The notes under the pieces were generated by a model, which worked only from the letters and a program-made list of their open reading frames with translations, made no database searches and had not been told where the DNA came from. DNA of 64,000 nt, from positions 89,744-153,743 of the forward strand of contig NZ_LXSQ01000030.1 in the NCBI RefSeq assembly GCF_001648475.1, written 5' to 3'. Below are positions 34,296-43,343 of the stretch, piece by piece; the first letter of the stretch is position 1, and every line of letters begins with the position of its first letter. Source of the stretch: Eikenella halliae (GTDB taxonomy: Bacteria > Pseudomonadota > Gammaproteobacteria > Burkholderiales > Neisseriaceae). A program made the position numbers and the translations under genes.

Positions 34296-35270
34296 CTATG
34301 ATACACGCGCCAGCGACTCTTCGGCAAGCTGCCGCATCGCTTGCGACACTTCATTATCCGGCAGTGCGGCCAGACAGGATAAAGCCTCGTCCACCGCCTT
34401 GCGCGCCTCGCTCACGCAATAGGCCAGCGCATCGGATTGCACCACATGGGCATGAATCTGCTCGAAATAGCTGCGGTCGGCGTGCTCCAAGGCGTGGCGC
34501 ACGGCGTCGGCCACCGGCGGCTCGGCATTTTGCATCAGGTAAATCAGCGGCAGGGTCGGCTTGCCTTCGGCCAAATCGTCGCCCACGTTTTTGCCGATTT
34601 CTTCGATGTTGCCGGAATAATCCAACACGTCATCGATAATCTGAAAGGCGGTGCCGATGTGGCGTCCGTAGTCTTTCAGCGCGGTTTCCTGCTCGGGCGT
34701 GGCACCGGCCAAAATCGCGCCCACCTGTGCGGCGGCTTCAAACAATTTGGCAGTTTTGTATTGGATTACCTGCACATATTCGACTTCGGTGATGTTGGTA
34801 TTGCCGATATTCATCAGCTGCAACACTTCGCCCTCGGCAATGATGTTGGTGGCATCGGCCATCACATCTAAAATCTTGAGGCTACCTGAAGACACCATCA
34901 GCTGGAAGGCGCGGGTGTAGAGAAAATCGCCCACCAACACGGCAGCAGCGTTGCCAAACATATTGTTTGCCGTTTTCCGGCCACGCCGCAGCTCGCTCTC
35001 GTCCACCACATCGTCATGCAGCAGGGTGGAGGTGTGGATGAATTCCACCATCGCCGCCAGCGCGTAGAGCGGGTCTTCATCGTAGCCCAACACCTTGCCG
35101 GAAAGGATGGTGAGGATGGGGCGCAAACGCTTGCCGCCGGCGCTGATGATGTAGCGCCCGATTTGCGAAATCAGCGCCACTTCCGATTGCACCGCGCGCT
35201 CAATCACCGCATTAACGCGGCTCAAATCGCGAGGCAGGTGTTGCTGGAAATAAGGCAGGTGTTCAAGCAT
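34296..35270 (-). CDS. ispB: Polyprenyl (octaprenyl) diphosphate synthase
   Basis: IspB extends farnesyl diphosphate with isopentenyl diphosphate to make the quinone side chain. The 324-residue protein has GGKRLRPILTIL, the first aspartate-rich motif LLHDDVVDESELRRG (about 83-97) and the second IIDDVLDYSG (about 210-219). Chain length (C40) is inferred from overall similarity to IspB. It fits with menA at 43344 for menaquinone or with ubiquinone synthesis. Its promoter region holds DUS and AT-rich DNA. Confidence 0.94.
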   Translation of the reverse strand: MLEHLPYFQQHLPRDLSRVNAVIERAVQSEVALISQIGRYIISAGGKRLRPILTILSGKVLGYDEDPLYALAAMVEFIHTSTLLHDDVVDESELRRGRKTANNMFGNAAAVLVGDFLYTRAFQLMVSSGSLKILDVMADATNIIAEGEVLQLMNIGNTNITEVEYVQVIQYKTAKLFEAAAQVGAILAGATPEQETALKDYGRHIGTAFQIIDDVLDYSGNIEEIGKNVGDDLAEGKPTLPLIYLMQNAEPPVADAVRHALEHADRSYFEQIHAHVVQSDALAYCVSEARKAVDEALSCLAALPDNEVSQAMRQLAEESLARVS

Positions 35271-35650
35271 GGTGATGTGCGGCTTTGTATGGTTATCGGC
35301 ATAAGGCCAAAGCGCTGACTCCTTCCTAGCTGCGTGAAGAAATAACCGCTTTGGCTATACGGCCGGGCAAACGCACCGGCCAAACAGGGGCGGCATTATA
35401 GCAGCCTTATGGGCAAACTGCCTATTTCCGCCCTGCCCCGCAGGCTACCTGAAAACACAGTTTCAACGAAGCGGCACAATATTTTGCCTGACCGAAGCCG
35501 TACTTCTCCCGGGGCTGCCATCCCGCACCGCCGTTTTCAACCCGCTTCAAATCGCCTAAAGGCTACCTGAAAACCCAAACCGCAGCTTTCAGGTAGCCTT
35601 CTATGTTAAAATCCGCCGATTTTAATCTAACGGCATTTTAAGGAACACTC
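35271..35650. other. Divergent promoter region with DUS pair
   Basis: The 380 bases between divergent ispB and ychF hold one DUS near 35441 and an inverted pair at about 35562-35600 just upstream of ychF. No gene or RNA is recognised. Confidence 0.6.
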
Positions 35651-36742
35651 ATGAGCATGAAATGCGGCATCGTCGGCCTGCCCAACGTCGGCAAATCCAC
35701 CCTCTTTAACGCGCTGACCCAATCGGGTATCGAAGCGGCGAACTATCCCTTCTGCACCATCGAACCCAATGTCGGCATCGTCGAAGTGCCCGACCCGCGC
35801 ATGGCGGAGTTGGCGAAAATCGTCAATCCGCAAAAAATGCAGCCCGCCATTGTGGAATTTGTGGACATCGCAGGCTTGGTCGCCGGCGCGAGCAAAGGCG
35901 AAGGCTTGGGCAACCAGTTCCTCGCCAACATCCGCGAAACCGACGCCATCGTGAACGTCGTGCGCTGCTTTGACGACGATAACATCGTCCACGTTTCCGG
36001 CAAAGTCGATCCGATTGCCGATATCGAAACCATCGGCACCGAACTGGCCTTGGCCGACCTCGCCAGCGTGGAAAAAGCCGTTGTGCGCGAAGAAAAACGC
36101 GCCCGCTCAGGCGACAAAGACGCGCAAAAACTGGTGGAACTGTGCAAAAAAATCCTGCCGCACCTCAACGAAGGCAAGCCCGTGCGCTCGCTCGACTTAG
36201 AAGCGGAAGAGCTCGCCATGCTCAAACCGCTGTTCCTGCTGACCGCCAAACCCGCCATGTATGTCGGCAACGTGGCCGAAGACGGTTTTGAAAACAACCC
36301 GCACCTCGACCGCCTGAAAGAATTGGCTGAAAAAGAAAATGCCCCTGTCGTCGCCGTTTGCGCCGCGATGGAGAGCGAAATCGCCGAATTGGAAGACGAC
36401 GAAAAAGCCGAGTTCCTCGCCGAGATGGGCTTGGAAGAACCCGGTCTGAACCGCCTGATCCGCGCGGGCTACGACCTCTTGGGCCTGCAAACCTACTTCA
36501 CCGCCGGCGTCAAAGAAGTCCGCGCCTGGACCATCCACAAAGGCGACACCGCCCCGCAAGCCGCCGGCGTCATCCACACCGACTTCGAACGCGGCTTCAT
36601 CCGCGCCCAAGTCATTTCCTACGACGATTTTGTCTCGCTCGGCGGCGAAGCCAAAGCCAAGGAAGCCGGCAAAATGCGCGTGGAAGGCAAAGAATACGTG
36701 GTGCAGGATGGCGATGTGATGCACTTCTTGTTTAACGTGTAA
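35651..36742 (+). CDS. ychF: Redox-regulated ATPase/GTPase YchF
   Basis: YchF is an Obg-family P-loop protein that prefers ATP and binds ribosomes. The 363-residue protein has G1 GLPNVGKSTLFNALT (near the start), the switch segment ANYPFCTIEPN, G3 DIAGLV and the noncanonical G4 region (AKPAMYVGNVAEDG). A helical coiled-coil insert and a C-terminal TGS domain (LQTYFTAGVKEVRAWTIHKG, IHTDFERGFIRAQVI, KAKEAGKMRVEGKEYVVQDGD) follow. AAGGA lies before ATGAGCATG. It contains no resident DUS, and a different DUS dialect follows it. Confidence 0.97.
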   Translation: MSMKCGIVGLPNVGKSTLFNALTQSGIEAANYPFCTIEPNVGIVEVPDPRMAELAKIVNPQKMQPAIVEFVDIAGLVAGASKGEGLGNQFLANIRETDAIVNVVRCFDDDNIVHVSGKVDPIADIETIGTELALADLASVEKAVVREEKRARSGDKDAQKLVELCKKILPHLNEGKPVRSLDLEAEELAMLKPLFLLTAKPAMYVGNVAEDGFENNPHLDRLKELAEKENAPVVAVCAAMESEIAELEDDEKAEFLAEMGLEEPGLNRLIRAGYDLLGLQTYFTAGVKEVRAWTIHKGDTAPQAAGVIHTDFERGFIRAQVISYDDFVSLGGEAKAKEAGKMRVEGKEYVVQDGDVMHFLFNV

Positions 36743-36892
36743 ACCGCATGAAGGCTACCTGAAAAGTGATAAATGGGTTTTTAGCTTGGCAGAAACTCTG
36801 CCTTGGCCGCGCCAAGACATTTTCAGGCAGCCCCTGCTTCGTCAGGCTGCCTGAAGCCCTTTCCTTCTCAAATTAGCGTAATCCTTCGCATC

Positions 36893-37756
36893 ATGAAGAA
36901 ACTACTCCTCCTTGCCCTGCTCCTTAGCTCCGCCGCCAGCCACGCGCACACCGCGTCAGCCACGCCCCGCGCACAAACGCCCGAGCAAATCGTACAACGC
37001 CACTACCGGAACTACTCGCAGCAACACCGCTGCTTCCGAGCCAGCCCATCAGATGCAGAACTGGGATACAACGCCGACTACGGCGGCGAATTCTGCATGC
37101 GCCAAACCAAACGTGAAATCCGCCAAACCGCACAGGGCAGGCTGATGTATCTGCTGTATACCGGCGACAGATTCGACTTCGGCAAGGGGGAAAGCACCGG
37201 CGGCCGGGTTCAATCTGGCTTGGCCGGTATATTTGTGCTGAAACAGGTACGCGGCGGCTGGCAGCTGCTGGCCGCCAAACCCTATATCGAAATCGGAACT
37301 TATGGCGTTGCGCCCGAAGCCAAATATTGGTCATTCCGCCAATTCGGCAGAGCGCGTTGGGGTTTTATGACGCCTATGTCCTACCTAAGCCACGGTTATG
37401 CCAACTCGGAAATCCTTATCTTTACCCATAACGGCTCAGGCAAAGTCAGCGAAAGCCGCATCACAACCAAGACAAACAACGGTTATATTTTAGACAATTG
37501 CAGAACTAACCGTGATACTGGCCAACCCAACACTCCCGCCGAACGCCAAAAATGCCGTGGCGAATGGTACAAACTATCCGCCGACTTCAGCATTGCAATC
37601 CACGCCCGCCCCACCGCAGGCTTCTACCCGCTGCAACTGACCGTATCCGGCTTCGACGGCTTCAAGCGCTACCGTAACCAAACCTTTCTCATCCACTATA
37701 ATGTCGCAAAAGAAAGCTATGTTGAGCCCCAAACCTACCCCTTGGCAAACAAATAA
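36893..37756 (+). CDS. Hypothetical secreted protein
   Basis: The 287-residue protein has a signal peptide (MKKLLLLALLLSSAASHAHT, cleavage near residue 18). The mature part begins SATPRAQTPEQIVQRHYRNYSQQHRCF, has two early cysteines (RCF, EFCMR) and two later ones (DNCRTN, KCRGEW). This suggests two periplasmic disulfides. It has aromatic-rich beta strands but no recognised catalytic motif. It stands alone between ychF and the PfkB gene. Upstream is a simDUS-type inverted pair instead of the resident dialect. Confidence 0.65.
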   Translation: MKKLLLLALLLSSAASHAHTASATPRAQTPEQIVQRHYRNYSQQHRCFRASPSDAELGYNADYGGEFCMRQTKREIRQTAQGRLMYLLYTGDRFDFGKGESTGGRVQSGLAGIFVLKQVRGGWQLLAAKPYIEIGTYGVAPEAKYWSFRQFGRARWGFMTPMSYLSHGYANSEILIFTHNGSGKVSESRITTKTNNGYILDNCRTNRDTGQPNTPAERQKCRGEWYKLSADFSIAIHARPTAGFYPLQLTVSGFDGFKRYRNQTFLIHYNVAKESYVEPQTYPLANK

Positions 37757-37959
37757 AGAAACCAACCCGCCTATTCCCGCACCTAGTGCTGCCCCTATTC
37801 ACCTGCCGGCCCAAGCCGACCCGGCCAACAATCGCATGCGCCGTAAAGCCGACCGGCAGCTTCAATAGGCAAAGCAGTAAAACGCTTGAGGCTACCTGAA
37901 AACATCCCAACCATTTTTCAGGTAGCCTCCCCCCAATCCTCCAACCTTAGAAAGCAATC

Positions 37960-38841
37960 ATGAAAATCAGCAGCTTCGGCGAAGTATTATGGGACGACTT
38001 CCCCGGCGGCAAAGCCCTCGGTGGCGCACCGCTCAACGTTTTAGTGCGTCTGGCCTCGTTCGGCGCGGACTGCAGCATCATCAGCCGCCGCGGCCGCGAT
38101 GCCGACGGCGAAGAGCTGCTGCGCCAGATTGCCGCGTGCAACGTGGCCGCCGACTTGGTGCAAACCGATGAAGAACACGCCACCAGCCTGGTGAAAGTGC
38201 TGCTCAAACCCGACGGCAGCGCCAGCTACGACATCGTCTATCCCTGCGCTTGGGATAAAATCAGCGCAACCGAAGCAGCGCTCGCGCGCGTGGCCGAATC
38301 CGACGTGCTCGTGTACGGCAGCCTCTCCGGGCGCGATCCCGTATCCCGTGCCGCACTGGAGCAAATCCTGCCTGCCGCCCGTTTCCGTGTGCTCGATGTC
38401 AATCTGCGCAAGCCGCATTACGAGCCCGAACGCGTGCTCAGCCTCATGCGCCATGCCGACCTCATCAAACTTAACGACGACGAACTCTACGAACTCTCCG
38501 CCGCCTTCGGCTCGCCCTACCACAGCCTCGAACAAAACCTGCGCTACCTCGCCGGCCACACCGACACCGCCCACATCTGCATCACCCTCGGCCAGCACGG
38601 CGCGGTGTATTTCCGCCACGGCAAAATCCTCGCCCACCACGGTTTCCGTGTGAGCATGGCCGATTCCGTGGGCGCGGGCGACAGTTTCCTTGCCGGTTTC
38701 TTATTCCAAATGCTCTCCGGCGCCAGCCCCGAAGACACCCTGGCCTTCGCCTGCGCCATCGGTGCGCTCAACGTTACCCGCCACGGCGCCGTGCCCGATA
38801 TTTCCCTGGCTGAAATCCAGGCGCTGATGCACCCGGAATAG
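37960..38841 (+). CDS. PfkB-family carbohydrate kinase (fructokinase-like)
   Basis: The 293-residue ribokinase-fold protein has FGEVLWDDFPGGKALGGAPLNVLVRLASFG at its N-terminus and the PfkB signature DSVGAGDSFLAGF (about 230-242), with catalytic Asp in GAGD. LDVNLRKPHYEPE and IKLNDDEL match fructokinases. It probably phosphorylates a hexose such as fructose; no transporter or other sugar gene is adjacent. It lies between a DUS pair upstream and Correia element 3 downstream. Confidence 0.85.
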   Translation: MKISSFGEVLWDDFPGGKALGGAPLNVLVRLASFGADCSIISRRGRDADGEELLRQIAACNVAADLVQTDEEHATSLVKVLLKPDGSASYDIVYPCAWDKISATEAALARVAESDVLVYGSLSGRDPVSRAALEQILPAARFRVLDVNLRKPHYEPERVLSLMRHADLIKLNDDELYELSAAFGSPYHSLEQNLRYLAGHTDTAHICITLGQHGAVYFRHGKILAHHGFRVSMADSVGAGDSFLAGFLFQMLSGASPEDTLAFACAIGALNVTRHGAVPDISLAEIQALMHPE

Positions 38842-38924
38842 CATCGAACCTTTGCCTGGGCTGCAAGAGAAAGGCTACCTGAAAACTTAAACGCCAACGG
38901 AATAAAGTAATCCTTGGGTTTCTT

Positions 38925-39029
38925 TATAGTGGATTAACAAAAATCAGGACAAGGCGACGAGCCGCAGACAGCTCACACGTTACGGCAAGGCAAGCCAACG
39001 CTGTAGCATTCTTATTTTAATTCACTATA
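38925..39029 (-). mobile_element. Correia-type element 3 (105 bp)
   Basis: It begins TATAGTGGATTAACAAAAAT and ends TTATTTTAATTCACTATA, with the core CAGGACAAGGCGACGAGCCG in reverse orientation to element 1. The right terminal 10 bases (ATTCACTATA) are repeated immediately at 39030-39039, which suggests imprecise insertion or slippage. It lies behind the PfkB kinase gene. Confidence 0.88.
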
Positions 39030-39080
39030 ATTCACTATAAACCGAATTTCAGGTAGCCCTTCCCTCCCGTAAGCAATAAA

Positions 39081-39103
39081 AAACCGGCCGTTTTGGCCGG
39101 TTT
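39081..39103. terminator. Bidirectional terminator before lepB 3' end
   Basis: AAACCGGCC and GGCCGGTTT enclose five bases. The hairpin is flanked by A and T runs, so it works for lepB (minus) and for the plus-strand kinase. It contains no DUS. Confidence 0.85.
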
Positions 39104-39113
39104 GCTTTTTCCG

Positions 39114-40154
39114 TTAGCGGATGGTGTTGCCGATGCGCGATCTGTCGCCCACGTTCATCCACACGAAAAACGCTTTGCCCACAATCAGCTTATCGTCCAC
39201 AAAGCCCCAGTAGCGCGAATCGGCGCTGCTGTCGCGGTTGTCGCCCATGGCGAAATATTTGCCCGCCGGTACGGTGCATTTAAAGCCGCTGCCGTCTGCC
39301 TCGTATTCGCAATTTTCGCGCAAACCGCTTTGGTAGCCTTTTTTGGCAGCATCATCGGCGGATTCGGCCAAGTAAGGGATGGAAACCGTGGGCGCGTTTT
39401 CATTTTTCAACACCTCGAAATGGCGGCCTTCCCAATCGGCGGAAAAGCGGGAGGATTCCAAAATCCGTTCCGGTTTGTAATCATCGGGATATTGGTAGCT
39501 GCCCACCAAATTATCCTGCTCGGTTTTACCGTTTACCGTCAGCACCTTATCGCGGTATTCCACCACATCGCCCGGCAGGCCGACAATGCGCTTGATGTAG
39601 TTGGTGTCCGGCTCCACCGGATAATTGAACACCACCACATCGCCGCGCTGCACCTGCCCCACCGGAATCAACACATTGTTCAACACCGGCACGCGGATGC
39701 CGTAGCTAAACTTGTTCACCAGCACAAAGTCGCCCTTCACCAGCCCCGGCCGCATCGAGCTGGAGGGAATCTGAAACGGCTCGGCCACAAAAGTGCGCAG
39801 CAAGAACACCACCAAAATCAGCGGAAAGAAGCTGCCCATATAATCGCGGAAATGATTGTCGTCTTGCGCGGCTTCTTCTGCATTGTCGGCCTGCCACATA
39901 CGCTGTTTGCGTGCCGAACGCGCCCACAGCCACACCGCGCCGGTAAACAGCACCAGCAGCAGCAAAACCGCCGTGAGGCTCATCAGTTTAGCCAAAAGGC
40001 CGAACGAGCCCACCATCATCAAAAGGTAGCCCCATTGCAGGCCGCCGCTCCATTCGCCGTTTTCTTGCCGCGTTTTACCGCTCACGGCAAACAGCACGAT
40101 GCCGGCCACCACAGCGGCGATGGCAGCATAAAGGATTGTATTGGATTGTTCCAC
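39114..40154 (-). CDS. lepB: Signal peptidase I
   Basis: LepB cleaves signal peptides at the periplasmic face of the inner membrane. The 346-residue protein has membrane segments at about 10-25, 45-75 and before the catalytic domain. The catalytic Ser lies in IPSSSMRPGLVKGDFVLVNKFSYG and the Lys in TNYIKRIVGLPGD; box E is AMGDNRDSSADSRYWG. A periplasmic insert between boxes D and E is typical of Gram-negative enzymes. The start is GTG at 40154 (GTG GAA CAA TCC). lepA is encoded about 1 kb upstream on the same strand, with two small membrane genes between. Confidence 0.95.
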   Translation of the reverse strand: MEQSNTILYAAIAAVVAGIVLFAVSGKTRQENGEWSGGLQWGYLLMMVGSFGLLAKLMSLTAVLLLLVLFTGAVWLWARSARKQRMWQADNAEEAAQDDNHFRDYMGSFFPLILVVFLLRTFVAEPFQIPSSSMRPGLVKGDFVLVNKFSYGIRVPVLNNVLIPVGQVQRGDVVVFNYPVEPDTNYIKRIVGLPGDVVEYRDKVLTVNGKTEQDNLVGSYQYPDDYKPERILESSRFSADWEGRHFEVLKNENAPTVSIPYLAESADDAAKKGYQSGLRENCEYEADGSGFKCTVPAGKYFAMGDNRDSSADSRYWGFVDDKLIVGKAFFVWMNVGDRSRIGNTIR

Positions 40155-40244
40155 TTTTATATTTTCCCGTTTGAAATAAGTTCGATCAGTTTCAGGCTAC
40201 CTGAAAATCAAAAACCGCGAAGAAGCGCCGGCCACTCCCGTGCC

Positions 40245-40556
40245 TTATCCGCCCGCACAGCCTGCCGCACCATGCGGCAGCAGCCACACAAACAGCACCC
40301 ACGCCACCAACACCACCGCAATCAGCAGCCGCGCCCAAAGCGTGCGCAAAGTTTTGGCCGGGCGCCAGCAAAAAACAGTGAACACCAGCAGGCTGACCGC
40401 CATCAGCGCATAAAACGCCAACTTGGCCGCACTAGCGCACGGCTGCCAGCCGTCCATATGCAGCACGGCCAGAATAATCCAAGCCAAACCGTGCGCCGTC
40501 CACACCGCCAGCGTGGCCACGCAGCGGACTAAAATGTCGATACCTTTGTTTTCCAT
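40245..40556 (-). CDS. Small hypothetical membrane protein
   Basis: The 103-residue protein has three hydrophobic segments: about 14-33 (LAVWTAHGLAWIILAVL), 45-62 (FYALMAVSLLVFTVFCW) and 75-94 (LLIAVVLVAWVLFVWLLP). No family or motif is recognised. It lies between lepB and another small membrane gene on the same strand. Confidence 0.6.
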   Translation of the reverse strand: MENKGIDILVRCVATLAVWTAHGLAWIILAVLHMDGWQPCASAAKLAFYALMAVSLLVFTVFCWRPAKTLRTLWARLLIAVVLVAWVLFVWLLPHGAAGCAGG

Positions 40557-40684
40557 TTTGAATATATTTCTGAAATGCTTTTATTGTTTAAACTGATAGC
40601 TTTCAGGTAGCCTCTATATCAAGGTCATCTAACCTAAAAATTAACTCTTTGCACAGCAACATATTAAAAGGTTCTTTCTTTAAT

Positions 40685-41011
40685 TTACGGTCCAAAATGA
40701 ACAACCGTCGCCCACCAGCCAAAAATAAATGCACCAATAGCAAGAAAAGGTAAGGCACAAAATAGGATAATCAAATAAATCCGGATTCGCCTCTTATCCC
40801 ATACCCATATAGGGCTTAATGGCAAAATAAGCATTAACACCATTCCTATATGTCCAACATTTCTTGCCATTTCATTCGACATTGGCACGTTTCCGAAAAG
40901 TATCGGTATCCATACCGGCGAGGTCAATGCAAAAAACGAATACGCCCAGCGCAGCTTATAATGGCTCACCGGCGGCTCAGGCGGAAGTTTCTTAATTCGA
41001 ATTTTTGCCAT
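40685..41011 (-). CDS. Small hypothetical membrane protein
   Basis: The 108-residue protein starts MAKIRIKKLPPEPP from ATG at 41011 with GGAG seven bases upstream; a GTG two codons earlier is less likely. After a basic proline-rich N-terminus come three hydrophobic segments (AYSFFALTSPVWIPILFG, IGMVLMLILPLSPIWVW and LIILFCALPFLAIGAFIFGWW). It is more AT-rich than the lep genes around it. Function unknown. Confidence 0.62.
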   Translation of the reverse strand: MAKIRIKKLPPEPPVSHYKLRWAYSFFALTSPVWIPILFGNVPMSNEMARNVGHIGMVLMLILPLSPIWVWDKRRIRIYLIILFCALPFLAIGAFIFGWWATVVHFGP

Positions 41012-41226
41012 AAACACACTCCCGATTTCAGGCTACCTGAAAACCAAGCCGCCATTTCACAAACAGCCGCTTATCCGCCATAAGGCTTTCAATATTGGCT
41101 TCGGCATCTTTTTTCGTCTTGCACCTGCAACTCCCAAAGGGGGGGAGGAGAAATTACTGCCGTTTTTGAAATCTTGGATGTGGGTTTCCATAGCCATCCC
41201 GCGCTTTTCAGGTAGCCTGAATGCGG

Positions 41227-43020
41227 CTACTTATCCCCTACCTGCAAAATCGCCAAAAACGCGCTCTGCGGAATTTCCACATTGCCCACCTGCTTCATGC
41301 GTTTCTTACCGGCCTTTTGTTTTTCCAGCAATTTTTTCTTACGAGTAATGTCGCCGCCATAACATTTAGCCAATACGTTTTTGCGCAGCGCTTTCACGTT
41401 TTCACGCGCGATAATCTGGCTTCCGATGGCGGCCTGCACGGCGATGTCGAACATTTGGCGCGGAATCAGTTCGCGCATTTTCGCTGCCAGCTCGCGGCCA
41501 CGGTGTACGGCATTTTGGCGATGCACAATCAAGCTGAGCGCATCCACTTTGTCGCCATTCACCATAATGTCCAATTTCACCAAATTGGCGGCACGGAACT
41601 CTTTGAAATGGTAGTCCAGCGAGGCATAGCCGCGCGAGGTGGATTTGAGCTTGTCGAAAAAGTCCATCACCACTTCGTTCATTGGCAAATCATAGGTGAG
41701 CATCACCTGGCGGCCGAGATACTGCATATTGATTTGCACGCCGCGCTTCTGGTTGCACAGCGTCATCACATTGCCCACGTATTCCTGCGGCACCAGGATG
41801 GTGGCGGTGATAATCGGCTCCAAAATGGATTCCACCGTGGCCAAATCCGGCAATTTGGACGGATTTTCCACTTCGATATGCTCGCCGTTTTTCAAAATCA
41901 CTTCATACACCACGGTAGGCGCGGTGGTGATCAAATCCATATCGAACTCGCGCTCCAGGCGTTCCTGCACGATTTCCAAGTGCAAGAGGCCGAGGAAGCC
42001 GCAGCGGAAGCCGAAACCGAGCGCTTGAGACACTTCCGGCTCAAATTTTAATGAAGCGTCGTTGAGTTGCAGTTTTTCCAGCGCATCGCGCAAGGCTTCG
42101 TAGTCGTGGCTTTCCACGGGATACAGGCCGGCAAACACCTGGCTTTGCACTTCTTTGAAGCCGGGCAGCGGCTCGGAAGCGGGATTGGCGACCAAAGTAA
42201 CCGTATCGCCTACTTTGGCTTGGCCGAGCTCTTTCACGCCGGTAATCAAAAAGCCTACTTCGCCCGCTTTAAGCTCTTGTCTGTTCACCGATTTCGGCGT
42301 AAACACGCCAAGCTGCTCCACTTGGCTTTCGGCTTTGGTGGACATGAAGCGCACTTTGTCTTTCAGTTTCAGCCGGCCGTTTTTCACGCGAATCAGCATC
42401 ACCACGCCGACATAGTTGTCGAACCACGAATCGATAATCACGGCTTGCAGCGGCGCGTTTTCGTCGCCTTCGGGGGCGGGGATTTTAGCCACGATTTCTT
42501 CCAGCACGTCTTCCACGCCCAGCCCGGACTTAGCCGAGCAGGTGACCGCGCCCACAGCGTCGATGCCGACGATGTCTTCAATTTCCTGCGCCACGCGGTC
42601 GGGGTCGGCGGCGGGCAGGTCGATTTTGTTCAGCACGGGCACGACTTCCACGCCCAAATCAATCGCCGTGTAGCAGTTGGCCACGGTTTGCGCTTCCACG
42701 CCCTGCGATGCGTCCACCACCAACAACGCGCCTTCGCAGGCGGAAAGCGAACGGGAGACTTCGTAGGAAAAATCGACGTGCCCGGGTGTATCAATCAGAT
42801 TCAAAAGATAAGTTTCGCCATTGCGGGCTTTATAGTTCAGCGCGGCGGTTTGCGCCTTAATCGTGATACCGCGCTCTTTTTCGATGTCCATGCTGTCCAA
42901 AACCTGCGAACTCATTTCGCGGTTTTCCAAGCCGCCACAGTGTTGGATGAAGCGGTCGGCGAGCGTGGATTTACCGTGGTCAATATGGGCGATGATGGAG
43001 AAATTGCGGATATTGTTCAT
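41227..43020 (-). CDS. lepA: Elongation factor 4 (LepA)
   Basis: LepA is a ribosome-associated GTPase that affects initiation and back-translocation. The 597-residue protein starts MNNIRNFSIIAHIDHGKSTLADR (G1 AHIDHGKS). G3 is DTPGH, G4 is NKID and the specific C-terminal domain contains GGDITRKKKLLEKQKAGKKRMK. The upstream extension of the reading frame is DUS-containing noncoding DNA. Classic lepA-lepB linkage is conserved here, but two small genes and 1 kb separate them. The ribosome site before ATG 43020 is weak. Confidence 0.97.
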   Translation of the reverse strand: MNNIRNFSIIAHIDHGKSTLADRFIQHCGGLENREMSSQVLDSMDIEKERGITIKAQTAALNYKARNGETYLLNLIDTPGHVDFSYEVSRSLSACEGALLVVDASQGVEAQTVANCYTAIDLGVEVVPVLNKIDLPAADPDRVAQEIEDIVGIDAVGAVTCSAKSGLGVEDVLEEIVAKIPAPEGDENAPLQAVIIDSWFDNYVGVVMLIRVKNGRLKLKDKVRFMSTKAESQVEQLGVFTPKSVNRQELKAGEVGFLITGVKELGQAKVGDTVTLVANPASEPLPGFKEVQSQVFAGLYPVESHDYEALRDALEKLQLNDASLKFEPEVSQALGFGFRCGFLGLLHLEIVQERLEREFDMDLITTAPTVVYEVILKNGEHIEVENPSKLPDLATVESILEPIITATILVPQEYVGNVMTLCNQKRGVQINMQYLGRQVMLTYDLPMNEVVMDFFDKLKSTSRGYASLDYHFKEFRAANLVKLDIMVNGDKVDALSLIVHRQNAVHRGRELAAKMRELIPRQMFDIAVQAAIGSQIIARENVKALRKNVLAKCYGGDITRKKKLLEKQKAGKKRMKQVGNVEIPQSAFLAILQVGDK

Positions 43021-43343
43021 ATTCTGGCAAAAAAGTAAGCGGTCGTGATGGCAGGTAAAAGCATCGGCTTGGCCGATACGGGCTACCTGAAAAAGCGGAG
43101 CTTCAGCGAGGTTAAAACAGGGGCGGCAACGCAGCAAGCCGTGCCGAAACCAAACTGCGTATTCTAGCCGAAAACGCTTGAAGCTGCCCGACAATTTGCG
43201 CGCCCTCCGGCTTGACCCAACACAAGCCAAAAGCGCAAGCCCCAGCCCGATAGCGCAGAATCGGTTATCATGCCCGTTTTCCGTATCAGGCTACCTGAAA
43301 CTGCCGATTGAATTTTTCAGGTAGCCTCCAAACCACTCCCGCC

